Below, piece after piece: positions 8,502 to 17,329 of a stretch of 64,000 nt of DNA (the stretch's first letter is position 1; every line of letters begins with the position of its first letter). The position numbers and the translations under genes were made by a program. Under the pieces are notes generated by a model. It was not told the DNA's origin, did not search any database, and worked only from the letters and a program-made list of their open reading frames with translations. Origin of the DNA: Opitutia bacterium ISCC 52 (lineage in GTDB: Bacteria; Verrucomicrobiota; Verrucomicrobiia; Opitutales; UBA2995); the NCBI GenBank assembly GCA_014529675.2, contig CP076040.1:4293501-4357500 (forward strand), written 5' to 3'.

Positions 8502-9245
8502 ATGATCATTCAGCTTAGCACACATTTCTCATTACTCGTCCTGGTAGGCCTATTGATCGGCTGCGGGTCGCAGGTGAAAGATCCTCTTGGTCGTCCATTG
8601 TTATCGCATGATATCCATTTTACAGACTCCGAAATTAAGATCGATGGACAGCAGGATGAACCAGCTTGGGAATCAGCAGACAGTGTAGACTTCCAATTTA
8701 CCTGGGTAGTGGATGAAGAAAAAGAGGGGACACAGGCAAAGCTGCTCTGGGATGATGAATACCTTTATGTCGGTTTTGTTTGTGAGGATGCCTACATCTG
8801 GGCCGTTCATACTGAACGCGACTCGGAAGTTTACCGGGACGATTGTGTGGAAGTATTCACCTCACCGAATCCGGATCAGCTCGAAAAGTATTTTAATATA
8901 GAAATGAATGTGAACGCCGCCTCACTCGACCACTTTCACCTGGAAGGTCCGGAAAGCAAAGCGGCCTGGGATCCAGAGGTGCTCATAGCAACTTCGGTTA
9001 TTGGAACCCAAAATAAAGACGACGATAAAGATCAAAGCTGGACCTTGGAGGTCAGGATAGCTTTTGCCTCCTTCGAAGGCGTGGCCCAAAGCATTCCACC
9101 CAACAATGGTGACGAATGGCGCCTGAATCTGAATCGCCTGGGAGGCGAGACCAATAATGAAAAAAGCCAATGGAATGCAGGAGATCTTGATAAGCCAAGC
9201 TTTCACGCTCCTGACTACTTCGGCCGGGTATATTTTGTGAAGTAA
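8502..9245 (+). CDS. Lipoprotein with CBM9-like sugar-binding domain
   Basis: A 247-residue protein with a lipoprotein signal (LVGLLIGCGSQ, lipobox Cys about residue 19). The rest resembles a family 9 carbohydrate-binding module: IKIDGQQDEPAWESA, then AKLLWDDEYLYVGFVCED and DDCVEVF, ending in an acidic YFGRVYF strand. Such domains bind sugar ends or sit in larger secreted enzymes. I chose ATG 8502 because a strong GGAGGAG lies upstream and the signal peptide begins there; a longer frame from 8433 overlaps the RraA-like gene. It closes the DUF362-RraA-CBM9 cluster. Confidence 0.85.
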   Translation: MIIQLSTHFSLLVLVGLLIGCGSQVKDPLGRPLLSHDIHFTDSEIKIDGQQDEPAWESADSVDFQFTWVVDEEKEGTQAKLLWDDEYLYVGFVCEDAYIWAVHTERDSEVYRDDCVEVFTSPNPDQLEKYFNIEMNVNAASLDHFHLEGPESKAAWDPEVLIATSVIGTQNKDDDKDQSWTLEVRIAFASFEGVAQSIPPNNGDEWRLNLNRLGGETNNEKSQWNAGDLDKPSFHAPDYFGRVYFVK

Positions 9246-9410
9246 GATCTGACCCACGATACTCACGGTGATGAATGGTTGCCGGGATGACAGTGAACTC
9301 AGATCTGAAACTGTAGGAGAGGGTTCTAAACCTATCGAAAATTATATCGTCTAACAAAATTGTGCTTTCGATTTGGCAACCATCAGGCTGAATCCTAAAA
9401 CATTCTCACA

Positions 9411-12400
9411 ATGACTACCCATCCATTTAAGAGTATTCTTTTTTTAACCTTCTTTGGCACCTCTTGGCTCTTTTCAGCCGAGAAGCCTGAATCAGACAAC
9501 CCAGAGGCTGAAGCCTCCGAAGAGGAAAAGAAACCTAGCTGGGATATTGAAAATCCTCCCTGGGAAACCTACAGCCAGCCCATCGACGCCGATGAAGGAA
9601 CTTGGATCAGTTTGGATGTAAGCCCTGATGGAAAGGAAATCGTCTTCGACTTCCTGGGGGACCTATACCTCATGCCGATGAGCGGATCGGGAGACCGAAG
9701 CCCCACTCGCATAACGGAAGGTATTTCCTGGGAAATGCAGCCCCGATTCAGCCCGGATGGTACACGTATCGCTTTTACCAGCGACCGTACTGGGAAAAGT
9801 AAACATGCCGGTTACAACATCTGGACTATTGCCCGGGATGGTACTGATCCGAAGCAAATCACCGATGAAACGTTTCGCCTTATGTTCTCACCTGCCTGGT
9901 CGCCAGATGGAGAATACATTGTTGCCCGAAAACACTTCACTAGTCGCCGCTCCCTGGGATCGGGAGAGATGTGGCTCTATCACCACAGCGGTGTAGCCGG
10001 CTCAGGCCAAGGCGGAGTCCAACTCACTGAGAAGCCCAACGAACAACAGGATGTCAACGAACCCATTTTCTCCCCCGACGGGAAATACCTTTACTACTCA
10101 CAAGATACGACTCCGGGAGGCGTGTTTGAATACGACAAAGACTCCAACAAACAGATCTATGTAGTGAAACGGCTGGAGATCGCGAAGGGCGAAACGGAGA
10201 CCTACATCTCGGGTCCCGGAGGTTCCTGCCGCCCCACCCCTTCACCGGATGGAAAGACCATCGCTTTTGTCCGACGCCTGGACGGTAAGTCGGCGCTTCA
10301 CCTGTTTGACACTGAATCGGGTGCGGTTCGCGTTCTCTACAAAGAGCTCGAACGCGACATGCAAGAAACGTGGGCCATCCACGGTGTTTATCCCACCTTT
10401 GCTTGGACACCCGATCAAAAACATCTGGTCCTTTGGGCACACGGAAAGATTCGGAAGATAAGCGTGAAGGATGGTTCGGCGACCATCTTACCCTTTCATA
10501 TCAAAGACGACCGAACCGTCACCAAAGCACAACGCGTACCCATCAAAGTAGCACCCGATGAATTTGATGTGCGTATGCTACGCTGGGTAACAGTTTCACC
10601 TCTAGGCAATCAAGTCGCCTATCAAGCACTGGGGTATATTTACGTTCGCAACTTACCTGATGGCGAACCCATGCGCCTAACCACCCAAACCGATCACTTT
10701 GAGTTTTACCCTGCTTACTCCAGAGATGGGAAATCCCTGGTATATAGTACATGGAACGACGACAAGCTCGGTAGCATTCGGGTCGCATCTTCTGAACCAG
10801 GCCAAGCTAATACTCGTAAGCTAACCAGGCAACCTGGACACTTTACCCAACCCATCTTTTCTCCTGATGGGAATACCATCGTTTACGTAAAAACGGGCGG
10901 AGGATACTTGAGATCCGGACTATGGTCGAGAGACACTGGCATCTATCGCGTACCCGTTCATGCAGGTGAGCCTACACGCATTTTAAAAGGCGGATCCAAT
11001 CCCCAATTCTCAGATGAAAATGATAGGCTCTACTTTCTAAAAGGCAACCGTGAGAAAGACGCCGACAACTTGGGGCTCTTCTCCGTTAACCTGGATGGGA
11101 AAGAGGAGCAGAAGCACTACACCAGCGCCTGGGCAACGGATTACCGGCTCTCACCTGACGGTCGCTGGGTAGCCTTTATCGAACGCTACAATGTCTATTT
11201 GGCCCCTTTCCTCAAATCGAGCAAACCCATCAAAGTGGGGCCCAAGGCGAAAGCCTTGCCCGTTGCTAAGATCAGCGAAGAGGCCGGTATCAATATTCAT
11301 TTCTCAGGCGACTCAAACGCACTCCATTGGTCGCTCGGACCGACCCTATTTTCACGTAGTCTGGCCCATTCATTTACCTTCCTGGAAGATGCCCCTGAGG
11401 AATTGCCAGAAGAACCCGTGGACGAAAAGAACATTGGGTTTAAAATGGGCTACAGCCATCCAGAAGGAAGCGTTGCCCTTGTCGGTGGAACGGTGGTTAC
11501 CATGGGCGAGGCAGGAACCATCGAGAACGGAGTCGTTCTCATCGAAAACAACCGTATCCAATCGGTGGGCACATCGAAGGATGTTCGCATCCCTAGAGGA
11601 ACCAAGACGATCGATATTTCAGGGCAAATCGTATTACCAGGACTCGTCGACACTCATGCACATGGCGCGATGGCCACGCAACAAATCAATCCGCAACAAA
11701 ACTGGGTCGACTACGCTCGCCTGGCCTTTGGGGTGACATCCATACATGATCCCTCCAACGATACCCTGAGTATCTTTGCGGCGAGTGAGCTAAGCAAAGC
11801 GGGAAACATCGTGGCTCCACGTATTTTCTCTACGGGTACGATCCTTTACGGAGCAACAGGTGCCTTTAAGGCGGAAGTGAATAGCCTGGAGGATGCACAG
11901 TTCCACCTCAAACGCATGAAGGCCGTGGGAGCCTTCTCGGTGAAAAGCTACAACCAACCTCGACGGGACCAACGTCAGCAAATTTTGGCTGCTGCACGGG
12001 AAATCGACATGATGGTGGTTCCCGAGGGTGGAGCGACCTTCATGGATAACATGAACATGATCGTCGATGGGCATACAGGAATCGAGCATACCCTTTCCGT
12101 TCGATCTATTTACGATGATGTACTCGATCTCTGGCGCGACACGGGGGTCGGTTATACCCCTACCCTTTCGGTCGCCTACGGCGGTCTAACAGGAGAAAAC
12201 TATTGGTATCAAATCGATGAGCTCTGGAAACATGACCGCCTGAAATCATTTATCCCACCTCAACGCTTGGAACCACGGGCTCGACGTCGACTGATGGCTC
12301 CCGAGGAAGACTTTAACCACAAGATGGTAGCCCAGATCGCCAAACAGAGTTACGACCAAGGCGGCCTGGTTCAAGCCGGCGGACACGGCCAGCTCAATGG

Positions 12401-12788
12401 CATCGATACCCATTGGGAGATCTGGAGTCTGGTCCAGGGTGGCATGACACCTTCTGAGGCCCTCGAATGCGGAACCTTGCACGGAGCAAAATACCTGGGC
12501 CTCGATGGGGACCTTGGATCCATTGAAGCCGGGAAGCTGGCCGATCTAATAGTCATAGAATCAGGGAGTGATCCTCGGGAAAACATCCGCCACTCCGAGA
12601 ACATTGAATACGTCGTGGCCAACGGCCGCGTATTCGAGGCTGACACCATGAATGAGATCGGGAATGCAGAACAGAAACGGAAACCATTCTTCTGGGAAAA
12701 GGACAATGCAGGAGTGGGTCAGCTAGCTGCACCACCGGAAGCTGCTTTCTGCCACGGTTGCCCTGGCGGTTCTCACCTATCCCATTAA
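9411..12788 (+). CDS. Secreted TolB-propeller amidohydrolase
   Basis: A 1125-residue exported protein. Signal peptide at 1-22, an acidic linker (residues 24-45), then a beta-propeller of PD40/TolB repeats to about residue 640 (LDVSPDGKEIVFD, PRFSPDGTRIAF, PAWSPDGEYIV, PIFSPDGKYLYY, PTPSPDGKTIAF). From about 690 an amidohydrolase domain follows: metal-binding LVDTHAHG (about 747), VKSYNQP with a likely carbamylated Lys, HTGIEH (about 887), AGGHGQLNGIDTHWE, and the closing LGSIEAGKLADLIV. The class is related to imidazolonepropionase/prolidase-like enzymes; substrate unknown. The last 40 residues contain Cys and His (CHGCPGG). Single gene between 150-base gaps. Confidence 0.9.
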   Translation: MTTHPFKSILFLTFFGTSWLFSAEKPESDNPEAEASEEEKKPSWDIENPPWETYSQPIDADEGTWISLDVSPDGKEIVFDFLGDLYLMPMSGSGDRSPTRITEGISWEMQPRFSPDGTRIAFTSDRTGKSKHAGYNIWTIARDGTDPKQITDETFRLMFSPAWSPDGEYIVARKHFTSRRSLGSGEMWLYHHSGVAGSGQGGVQLTEKPNEQQDVNEPIFSPDGKYLYYSQDTTPGGVFEYDKDSNKQIYVVKRLEIAKGETETYISGPGGSCRPTPSPDGKTIAFVRRLDGKSALHLFDTESGAVRVLYKELERDMQETWAIHGVYPTFAWTPDQKHLVLWAHGKIRKISVKDGSATILPFHIKDDRTVTKAQRVPIKVAPDEFDVRMLRWVTVSPLGNQVAYQALGYIYVRNLPDGEPMRLTTQTDHFEFYPAYSRDGKSLVYSTWNDDKLGSIRVASSEPGQANTRKLTRQPGHFTQPIFSPDGNTIVYVKTGGGYLRSGLWSRDTGIYRVPVHAGEPTRILKGGSNPQFSDENDRLYFLKGNREKDADNLGLFSVNLDGKEEQKHYTSAWATDYRLSPDGRWVAFIERYNVYLAPFLKSSKPIKVGPKAKALPVAKISEEAGINIHFSGDSNALHWSLGPTLFSRSLAHSFTFLEDAPEELPEEPVDEKNIGFKMGYSHPEGSVALVGGTVVTMGEAGTIENGVVLIENNRIQSVGTSKDVRIPRGTKTIDISGQIVLPGLVDTHAHGAMATQQINPQQNWVDYARLAFGVTSIHDPSNDTLSIFAASELSKAGNIVAPRIFSTGTILYGATGAFKAEVNSLEDAQFHLKRMKAVGAFSVKSYNQPRRDQRQQILAAAREIDMMVVPEGGATFMDNMNMIVDGHTGIEHTLSVRSIYDDVLDLWRDTGVGYTPTLSVAYGGLTGENYWYQIDELWKHDRLKSFIPPQRLEPRARRRLMAPEEDFNHKMVAQIAKQSYDQGGLVQAGGHGQLNGIDTHWEIWSLVQGGMTPSEALECGTLHGAKYLGLDGDLGSIEAGKLADLIVIESGSDPRENIRHSENIEYVVANGRVFEADTMNEIGNAEQKRKPFFWEKDNAGVGQLAAPPEAAFCHGCPGGSHLSH

Positions 12789-12944
12789 TAAATGATGCGC
12801 CAGCACTCATCTTGAATACGATTGGGCACTGATATCACCGAGCTATTGTGGCTGGAAATGGGACCTTCACACATTTTGTGAACGGCCAAAAGGAATCGAA
12901 TAAGAACACCGACCGCTCGTCTAACAGGGAAACGCATCACTTTT

Positions 12945-13385
12945 ATGAAAACACTCTTCGCGTTCACCACCTTACTTTTTCTGGCACCGCTAGCCTTAGC
13001 TCTCTCACCCGTCAATAAATCCAAGCTGGGTAGCCTGGCCATCCAAGGCTATGACCCGGTGAGCTACTTCACCGACGCCAAGGCCACCAAGGGACAGAAA
13101 ACCTTCGAGTATGAATACCAAGGCGCCAAATGGCGGTTCTCCAGTAAGCAAAACCTTGATCAATTTAAAGCTAATCCTGAGGCTTACGCTCCCCAATTTG
13201 GTGGCTACTGCGCCTGGGCCGTATCACAAGGCTACACAGCCAAGATCGATCCCAAGGCCCGGAAGGTGGTGGAAGGTAAATTGTATTTGAACTACAACAA
13301 ATCCGTTCAGGCTAAATGGGAGAAAGATGCCGAAAAGCTCATTGTGAAAGGCAACGAAAACTGGCCAAAATTGCTGGAAGAGTAG
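12945..13385 (+). CDS. Exported YHS-domain protein
   Basis: A 146-residue protein with signal peptide at 1-19. A YHS-type domain follows: AIQGYDPVSYF, FEYEYQGAKWRFSSKQNLDQFKANPEAYAPQFGGYCAWAV. YHS domains carry conserved Cys/His and often accompany metal transport or thiol chemistry; here the single mature-domain Cys (GGYCAWAV) is retained. Family members of this exact type (secreted, about 145 residues, ending in a Lys/Trp-rich helix with NWPKL) are widespread and uncharacterised. No linked metal gene is present. Confidence 0.85.
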   Translation: MKTLFAFTTLLFLAPLALALSPVNKSKLGSLAIQGYDPVSYFTDAKATKGQKTFEYEYQGAKWRFSSKQNLDQFKANPEAYAPQFGGYCAWAVSQGYTAKIDPKARKVVEGKLYLNYNKSVQAKWEKDAEKLIVKGNENWPKLLEE

Positions 13386-13710
13386 CCAGCCCTAGATCCA
13401 GTACCGCCAAGGCACCCACTATTTTGTTGCGACCCACTCGGCGATCAAGTTGCTTGGCCAGCGTTACTATATTCCACACAGGAATGAGATGTTGGTAGTG
13501 ACGATCGAAAGAGGATTGAACGCACTTTGGTCCGTGATTGAACTCAGAGAGAGGAAAACCGGCATGTCAGCCTGAGGGTGAACTCAATGAAAAAATATCC
13601 ACAACTCCTGCAACGTTGGAAGCCAAGTATATCCAACTCACAAAAAACGGTTGGATACAACTCGTTCAATTTCCTCTCATCCATTGAGGTCACCCGATGG
13701 GGGATTTAGG
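13386..13710 (+). other. Intergenic with possible gene fragment and an inverted repeat
   Basis: Between 13396 and 13576 one plus frame, open after a TAG and lacking a start codon, reads like protein (THYFVATHSAIKLLGQRYYI ... ALWSVIELRERKTG) and ends in TGA. It may be a C-terminal gene remnant of unknown family. At 13630-13657, TATCCAAC and GTTGGATA form an eight-base inverted repeat around a 12-base A-rich spacer, 54 bases before the SNF2 gene start. It could be a hairpin or operator. Both readings are weak. Confidence 0.35.
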
Positions 13711-16533
13711 ATGCCAGTGGAGCTCAGCAAAGATCTACTCGTCGACCTCGGAGGCTGGTCTGTACTCAAAGAAGCCAAAGGACTACAAAACGCTGGCCAA
13801 GTCGCAGAAACAGTGTGGGAAGAGAAGCTCCTTCGGGGTGAAGTAAAAGTCGGCGAAAAAATTTATTACCCGCGCTTAAATCTGCGCTCCACCGTTTTTG
13901 CAGACAGTAAGTGCAATTGTTTTCAAGGCCAGTCGGGACAAGTCTGCGCTCATGCGATTGCTCTTTGTTTAGAGGAAATGGCACCCAAGGAAGCACCTCC
14001 GCCAGAACAAGAGCCAGAGCTGGAGGAAGAACGAGAACCGGAGGCTTTACTAAAGTCACTCGTGCTCTCGGACGAGAAAGGGATACCGCTACGCTTTAAA
14101 ATCCTTCTGCCTCCTAACCTTGAGCGGACGGCTCCCATGGACAAGATCATGGTAAAGATTGAAGTGGAAGAGGCTGACGGCAGTAACTATCCACCGGAAA
14201 ACATCGATCGAGGCCGTGCCTACCAGCTCACTCTCCCCCATCTCACCGTGGGTGCCATTCTTGAATCCTGGTGCGAAGGCAAACTGCATGGATTGCTGCA
14301 ACTCACTCGCGATCAGCTTTCAAAGGTCCTCAAAGCCCTCAAGGGTGAGCCCGCCATTGCCTGGGTGAATAAGCCAGACACTATTCTCGATTGGCAGGGA
14401 GACATCCTATCAGGGATTCACGTACATCTTGAAAAGAAAGCGGAAGAAGCCCCTCCTACAGTTTCATCACCACCAGCTCCTCAACAGCGACCTTCTAGAG
14501 CGAGAACCGAACCGGTAAGATCCTCATCCCCTACCATTGTCGAAGGTTCTCCCAACTATTTGGCCATTCAATTGCCAGATAGAAGCGCCATCGATTATGA
14601 GCCGTTGCTGGCGCTCGTAAAAGAACATGGATTTAAACTCGAACCCTCCAACCGAAGGTGGTGGTTGAGAGATCGCCATAAGACGCTGAATTTCTTATCG
14701 GAATTCTACGAAACATTAAAGGATACCCACCGGGCTCAATTCACTGCCAATTTTGAAAAACAATTTAAGCACCTCGAGTTGGTAAAAGTGAACACCGAGG
14801 CCAAGGAAGTCGGAGACGAGTTCGAAGTTTCATTGGATCTAGGACAGAGCTCTGACAATGCATCAATACAAACGGAGCTTACGAGAGGACGCATGTATTG
14901 GGAATCTGGTGACAAGCTCTATCTGGCACCGAAGAAAACCGTAGACGCATTTTCCGAGCTCCAACAAAAACTGGATAACAACCCGAATCGCCCGCTGACT
15001 GCACGATCCAAACTGCGTCTGAAAGCCTGGGAACTATCGGATGCGGAAGGCCTGATTGATGAAGTCGTTCACAACTTCGAAACACCAGCAACTTGGAAAG
15101 AGCGAAGTCAGGCCCTTACCAACCTATCCGCACTCAAAGAAGCTCCTGTTGGAGAAGCCCTCGACGAAACAATGCGCCTCTATCAGAAGATTGGGACGGC
15201 ATGGCTTTATCATTTGTTCAACCATCAGCTGGCTGGGATCCTGGCCGACGAGATGGGCTTGGGAAAAACGCTCCAGGCGTTGGGGATGATTACCTCCTTG
15301 CTGAAAAACGTCCCCGGCCAGGTGATGGTGGTCTGTCCCGCAGGCTTGCTAACCAATTGGCAGCGGGAGGCTCAGAAATTTACTCCTGAGCTCAGAACGC
15401 TGATTCATCATGGCCCCAAGCGAGTGCAGTCGATCGAATCCTGGCTGGAGAACGATATTGTTTTTACCTCCTACACAACGCTGACGAGGGATATAAAGTG
15501 GATCGCCAAACATGAATTTCTCGCCGTCATCGGTGATGAAGCACAGCATATTAAAAACCGAAAGACCCAGAATGCCCGTTCTTTGCGAGCTCTCAAAACA
15601 CGTGGTCGATTCCTTCTCACTGGCACTCCGATTGAGAACTCGATTCAAGACCTTCAATCGCTTTTCGAGTTTCTCCTGCCTGGATATTTAACCAAAATTC
15701 CAACGGGAATCTCGCCGGACGACCGAGCTTGGCACCAGCAACGCATGCGTGCTCAAGCCGCACCCTACATCTTACGTCGCAGTAAAAAACAAGTCGCCCC
15801 TGAGCTCCCAGAAAAAATCGAGCAAGTCTTGTATTGCGAGCCCTCGGAGGAGCAAAAATCGCTTTACGAATCAGTCCGGCAAAAGAGTGAGGAAGAGATT
15901 TTCCAATTGGAAATGGCGGGAGCCAAAGAAGGTCGTTTGAAAATGGCTGCCTTCACTCAGCTCCTGAGATTGCGTCAAGTCTGTGCCGACCCACGGCTAC
16001 TCAAGGATCAACTGAAGGCCGACCACTCAGCCAAATGGTTGGCCTTTCGTGAAGTGCTCGACGAAGCGACAGATGGAGGTCATCGCATCCTCGTTTTCTC
16101 TCAGTTTGTTTCTGTACTCACATTGTTGAAGCATGAGCTCAAACAACAGGAGGTCCCCTTCTGCTACATTGATGGCTCCACCAAAAATCGCCTCGGAGAA
16201 GCAGATCGATTCAATGACAACGAAGACATCCCCGTCTTCCTCATCTCTTTAAAGGCTGGCGGGACTGGGCTCAACTTAACCGGTGCCGATACCGTGGTTC
16301 ATTTTGATCCCTGGTGGAATCCCGCCGTTGAGGCTCAAGCGACTGATCGGGCTCACCGCATTGGTCAAACAAAAGTCGTAACCAGCATCAAGCTCATCAT
16401 ATCAGGCAGCGTTGAAGAAAAGGTACTCGAATTGCAGCACAGAAAAGCAGATCTACTGAAAGGGCTATTCGAAGAAAGTGAGGCTGCGAGCTCAAGCCTG
16501 TCACTGGATGAATTGAAGGGGTTGATGAAATAA
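13711..16533 (+). CDS. SNF2-family helicase with SWIM zinc finger
   Basis: A 940-residue DNA-dependent ATPase. A SWIM-type zinc finger (CNCFQGQSGQVCAH, residues 67-81) comes first, then an acidic and a Pro-rich linker, a middle region of unknown fold, and the SNF2 core. Walker A is ADEMGLGKT (about 511), motif II GDEAQHIKN (about 607), then TGTPIEN, helicase C with ILVFSQF (about 790), LKAGGTGLNLT and HRIGQ (about 881). Bacterial SWIM-SNF2 proteins (HepA/RapA-like) are thought to remodel protein-DNA or RNA polymerase complexes. I chose ATG 13711 because the longer frame starts at a TTG inside the intergenic inverted repeat. Single gene. Confidence 0.92.
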   Translation: MPVELSKDLLVDLGGWSVLKEAKGLQNAGQVAETVWEEKLLRGEVKVGEKIYYPRLNLRSTVFADSKCNCFQGQSGQVCAHAIALCLEEMAPKEAPPPEQEPELEEEREPEALLKSLVLSDEKGIPLRFKILLPPNLERTAPMDKIMVKIEVEEADGSNYPPENIDRGRAYQLTLPHLTVGAILESWCEGKLHGLLQLTRDQLSKVLKALKGEPAIAWVNKPDTILDWQGDILSGIHVHLEKKAEEAPPTVSSPPAPQQRPSRARTEPVRSSSPTIVEGSPNYLAIQLPDRSAIDYEPLLALVKEHGFKLEPSNRRWWLRDRHKTLNFLSEFYETLKDTHRAQFTANFEKQFKHLELVKVNTEAKEVGDEFEVSLDLGQSSDNASIQTELTRGRMYWESGDKLYLAPKKTVDAFSELQQKLDNNPNRPLTARSKLRLKAWELSDAEGLIDEVVHNFETPATWKERSQALTNLSALKEAPVGEALDETMRLYQKIGTAWLYHLFNHQLAGILADEMGLGKTLQALGMITSLLKNVPGQVMVVCPAGLLTNWQREAQKFTPELRTLIHHGPKRVQSIESWLENDIVFTSYTTLTRDIKWIAKHEFLAVIGDEAQHIKNRKTQNARSLRALKTRGRFLLTGTPIENSIQDLQSLFEFLLPGYLTKIPTGISPDDRAWHQQRMRAQAAPYILRRSKKQVAPELPEKIEQVLYCEPSEEQKSLYESVRQKSEEEIFQLEMAGAKEGRLKMAAFTQLLRLRQVCADPRLLKDQLKADHSAKWLAFREVLDEATDGGHRILVFSQFVSVLTLLKHELKQQEVPFCYIDGSTKNRLGEADRFNDNEDIPVFLISLKAGGTGLNLTGADTVVHFDPWWNPAVEAQATDRAHRIGQTKVVTSIKLIISGSVEEKVLELQHRKADLLKGLFEESEAASSSLSLDELKGLMK

Positions 16534-16567
16534 GAATTTAACCACAGAAATCACAAAAGGCACAATA

Positions 16568-16730
16568 ATGGAAGAGATAGAAGTCAATCAACTCGCGGAT
16601 AAAATCAGAGAAGCGTCATTCGTAGCACATAAGTACTTTAAAAATGGATTCCTCGAAAAGGTCTATGAGAATTCACTTCGAAATCGCTTACAAAAGCTGG
16701 GTATCAATGTGAAACAACAGGTTCCCATTT
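16568..16730 (+). pseudogene. GxxExxY-family gene, truncated by an IS3 fragment
   Basis: The first 54 codons match the N-terminus of the GxxExxY family (ADKIREASFVAHKYFKNGFL, EKVYENSLRNRL, NVKQQVPI), a PD-(D/E)XK-like fold of about 125 residues with unknown role. After VPI the frame runs 19 more codons to a stop at 16787-16789, but that part is antisense to the beginning of an IS3-family orfB. The catalytic half (GxxExxY onward) is lost. Breakpoint 16726-16735. Confidence 0.75.
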
Positions 16731-16799
16731 GCGCTGCGCCTTATGATAGTAGCTCGAACGAGGAATGCTCAGAAGTTTACATTGTTTAGTGATACTCAT
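16731..16799 (-). pseudogene. IS3-family orfB, N-terminal stub
   Basis: From ATG 16799 the minus strand reads MSITKQCKLLSIPRSSYYHK, the standard opening of IS3-family orfB (helix followed by the SSYYY motif). It begins 14 bases after the orfA stop in a different frame, as expected for orfA/orfB elements that use programmed frameshifting. The coding sequence ends at the junction with the GxxExxY gene. Confidence 0.65.
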
Positions 16800-16812
16800 C
16801 GGTGAAGCTCTC

Positions 16813-17133
16813 TTAACGAAACTCGTCCGGTGGGATAACGACACCGAGCTTCTCACAGCTGTCTTTTAAAAAATCCACCTCAACTTTGAGCTGGCCTATC
16901 TTCTTGTAGAGGCGATCCTCCTTTAACTTCTGCTTAAAGCTCTGGTCATGCTTCGAGCGTTCGCTCTCGAACACGGCACTGGCATGACCAAGCAAGGCCT
17001 TCTTCCAGTCGGTCACCTGCGTGGGATGGAGCTGATAGCGCTTTGCTAGCTCATGTATCGGTTGCTGCTCACGTAGCGCCTCCAGCGCTACTTTGCTTTT
17101 GAATTCGGCGGTGAATTTACGGCTCTTTTTCAT
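16813..17133 (-). CDS. IS3-family transposase OrfA
   Basis: A 106-residue helix-turn-helix protein starting MKKSRKFTAEFKSKVALEAL, then the HTH region LAKRYQLHPTQVTDWKKALL, and a leucine-zipper-like C-terminus KIGQLKVEVDFLKD. This is the DNA-binding subunit that normally pairs with OrfB to form the transposase. A TTG at 17172 gives a longer frame, but MKKSRKFT is the canonical start. Intact but orphaned, as orfB is truncated. Confidence 0.85.
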   Translation of the reverse strand: MKKSRKFTAEFKSKVALEALREQQPIHELAKRYQLHPTQVTDWKKALLGHASAVFESERSKHDQSFKQKLKEDRLYKKIGQLKVEVDFLKDSCEKLGVVIPPDEFR

Positions 17134-17245
17134 TAGTTGCTTTACTTTAGGTTTTGTAAGCAACCTGTCCAATATTACCCGACCGGCTCAGTGGGGGGAA
17201 TTTTTGAGAAAATCCCTAGAGCCCGGAAAATGAGACGCTTTTAGA

Positions 17246-17320
17246 TGGCGCCCCCGCCCAGAATCGAACTGGGATCAATAGTTTAGGAAACTACTGTTCT
17301 ATCCATTGAACTACGGGGAC
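17246..17320 (-). tRNA. tRNA-Arg(CCT)
   Basis: Read on the minus strand, a complete cloverleaf: acceptor GTCCCCG pairs with CGGGGGC (one G-T), a D arm with AGTTCAATGGATAGAAC, an anticodon arm with loop TTCCTAA (anticodon CCT, decoding AGG), a T arm with GTTCGATTC, discriminator G and encoded CCA at 17246-17248. It is the only tRNA I find. The IS3 fragment ends some 50-100 bases beyond its 3' end, a common location for insertions. Confidence 0.93.
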
Positions 17321-17329
17321 CCATGACAT

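Larger units (their letters stand above)
16731..17200 (-). mobile_element. IS3-family insertion sequence fragment (orfA plus start of orfB)
   Basis: The segment holds a complete orfA (stop at 16813) and the first about 23 codons of orfB, both on the minus strand, and then stops abruptly inside the GxxExxY gene. The rest of orfB with the DDE catalytic core is missing, so the element cannot move by itself. The upstream end is not sharply defined; it lies between the orfA start (17133) and the tRNA gene (17246). I could not identify terminal inverted repeats or a target duplication. Confidence 0.7.
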
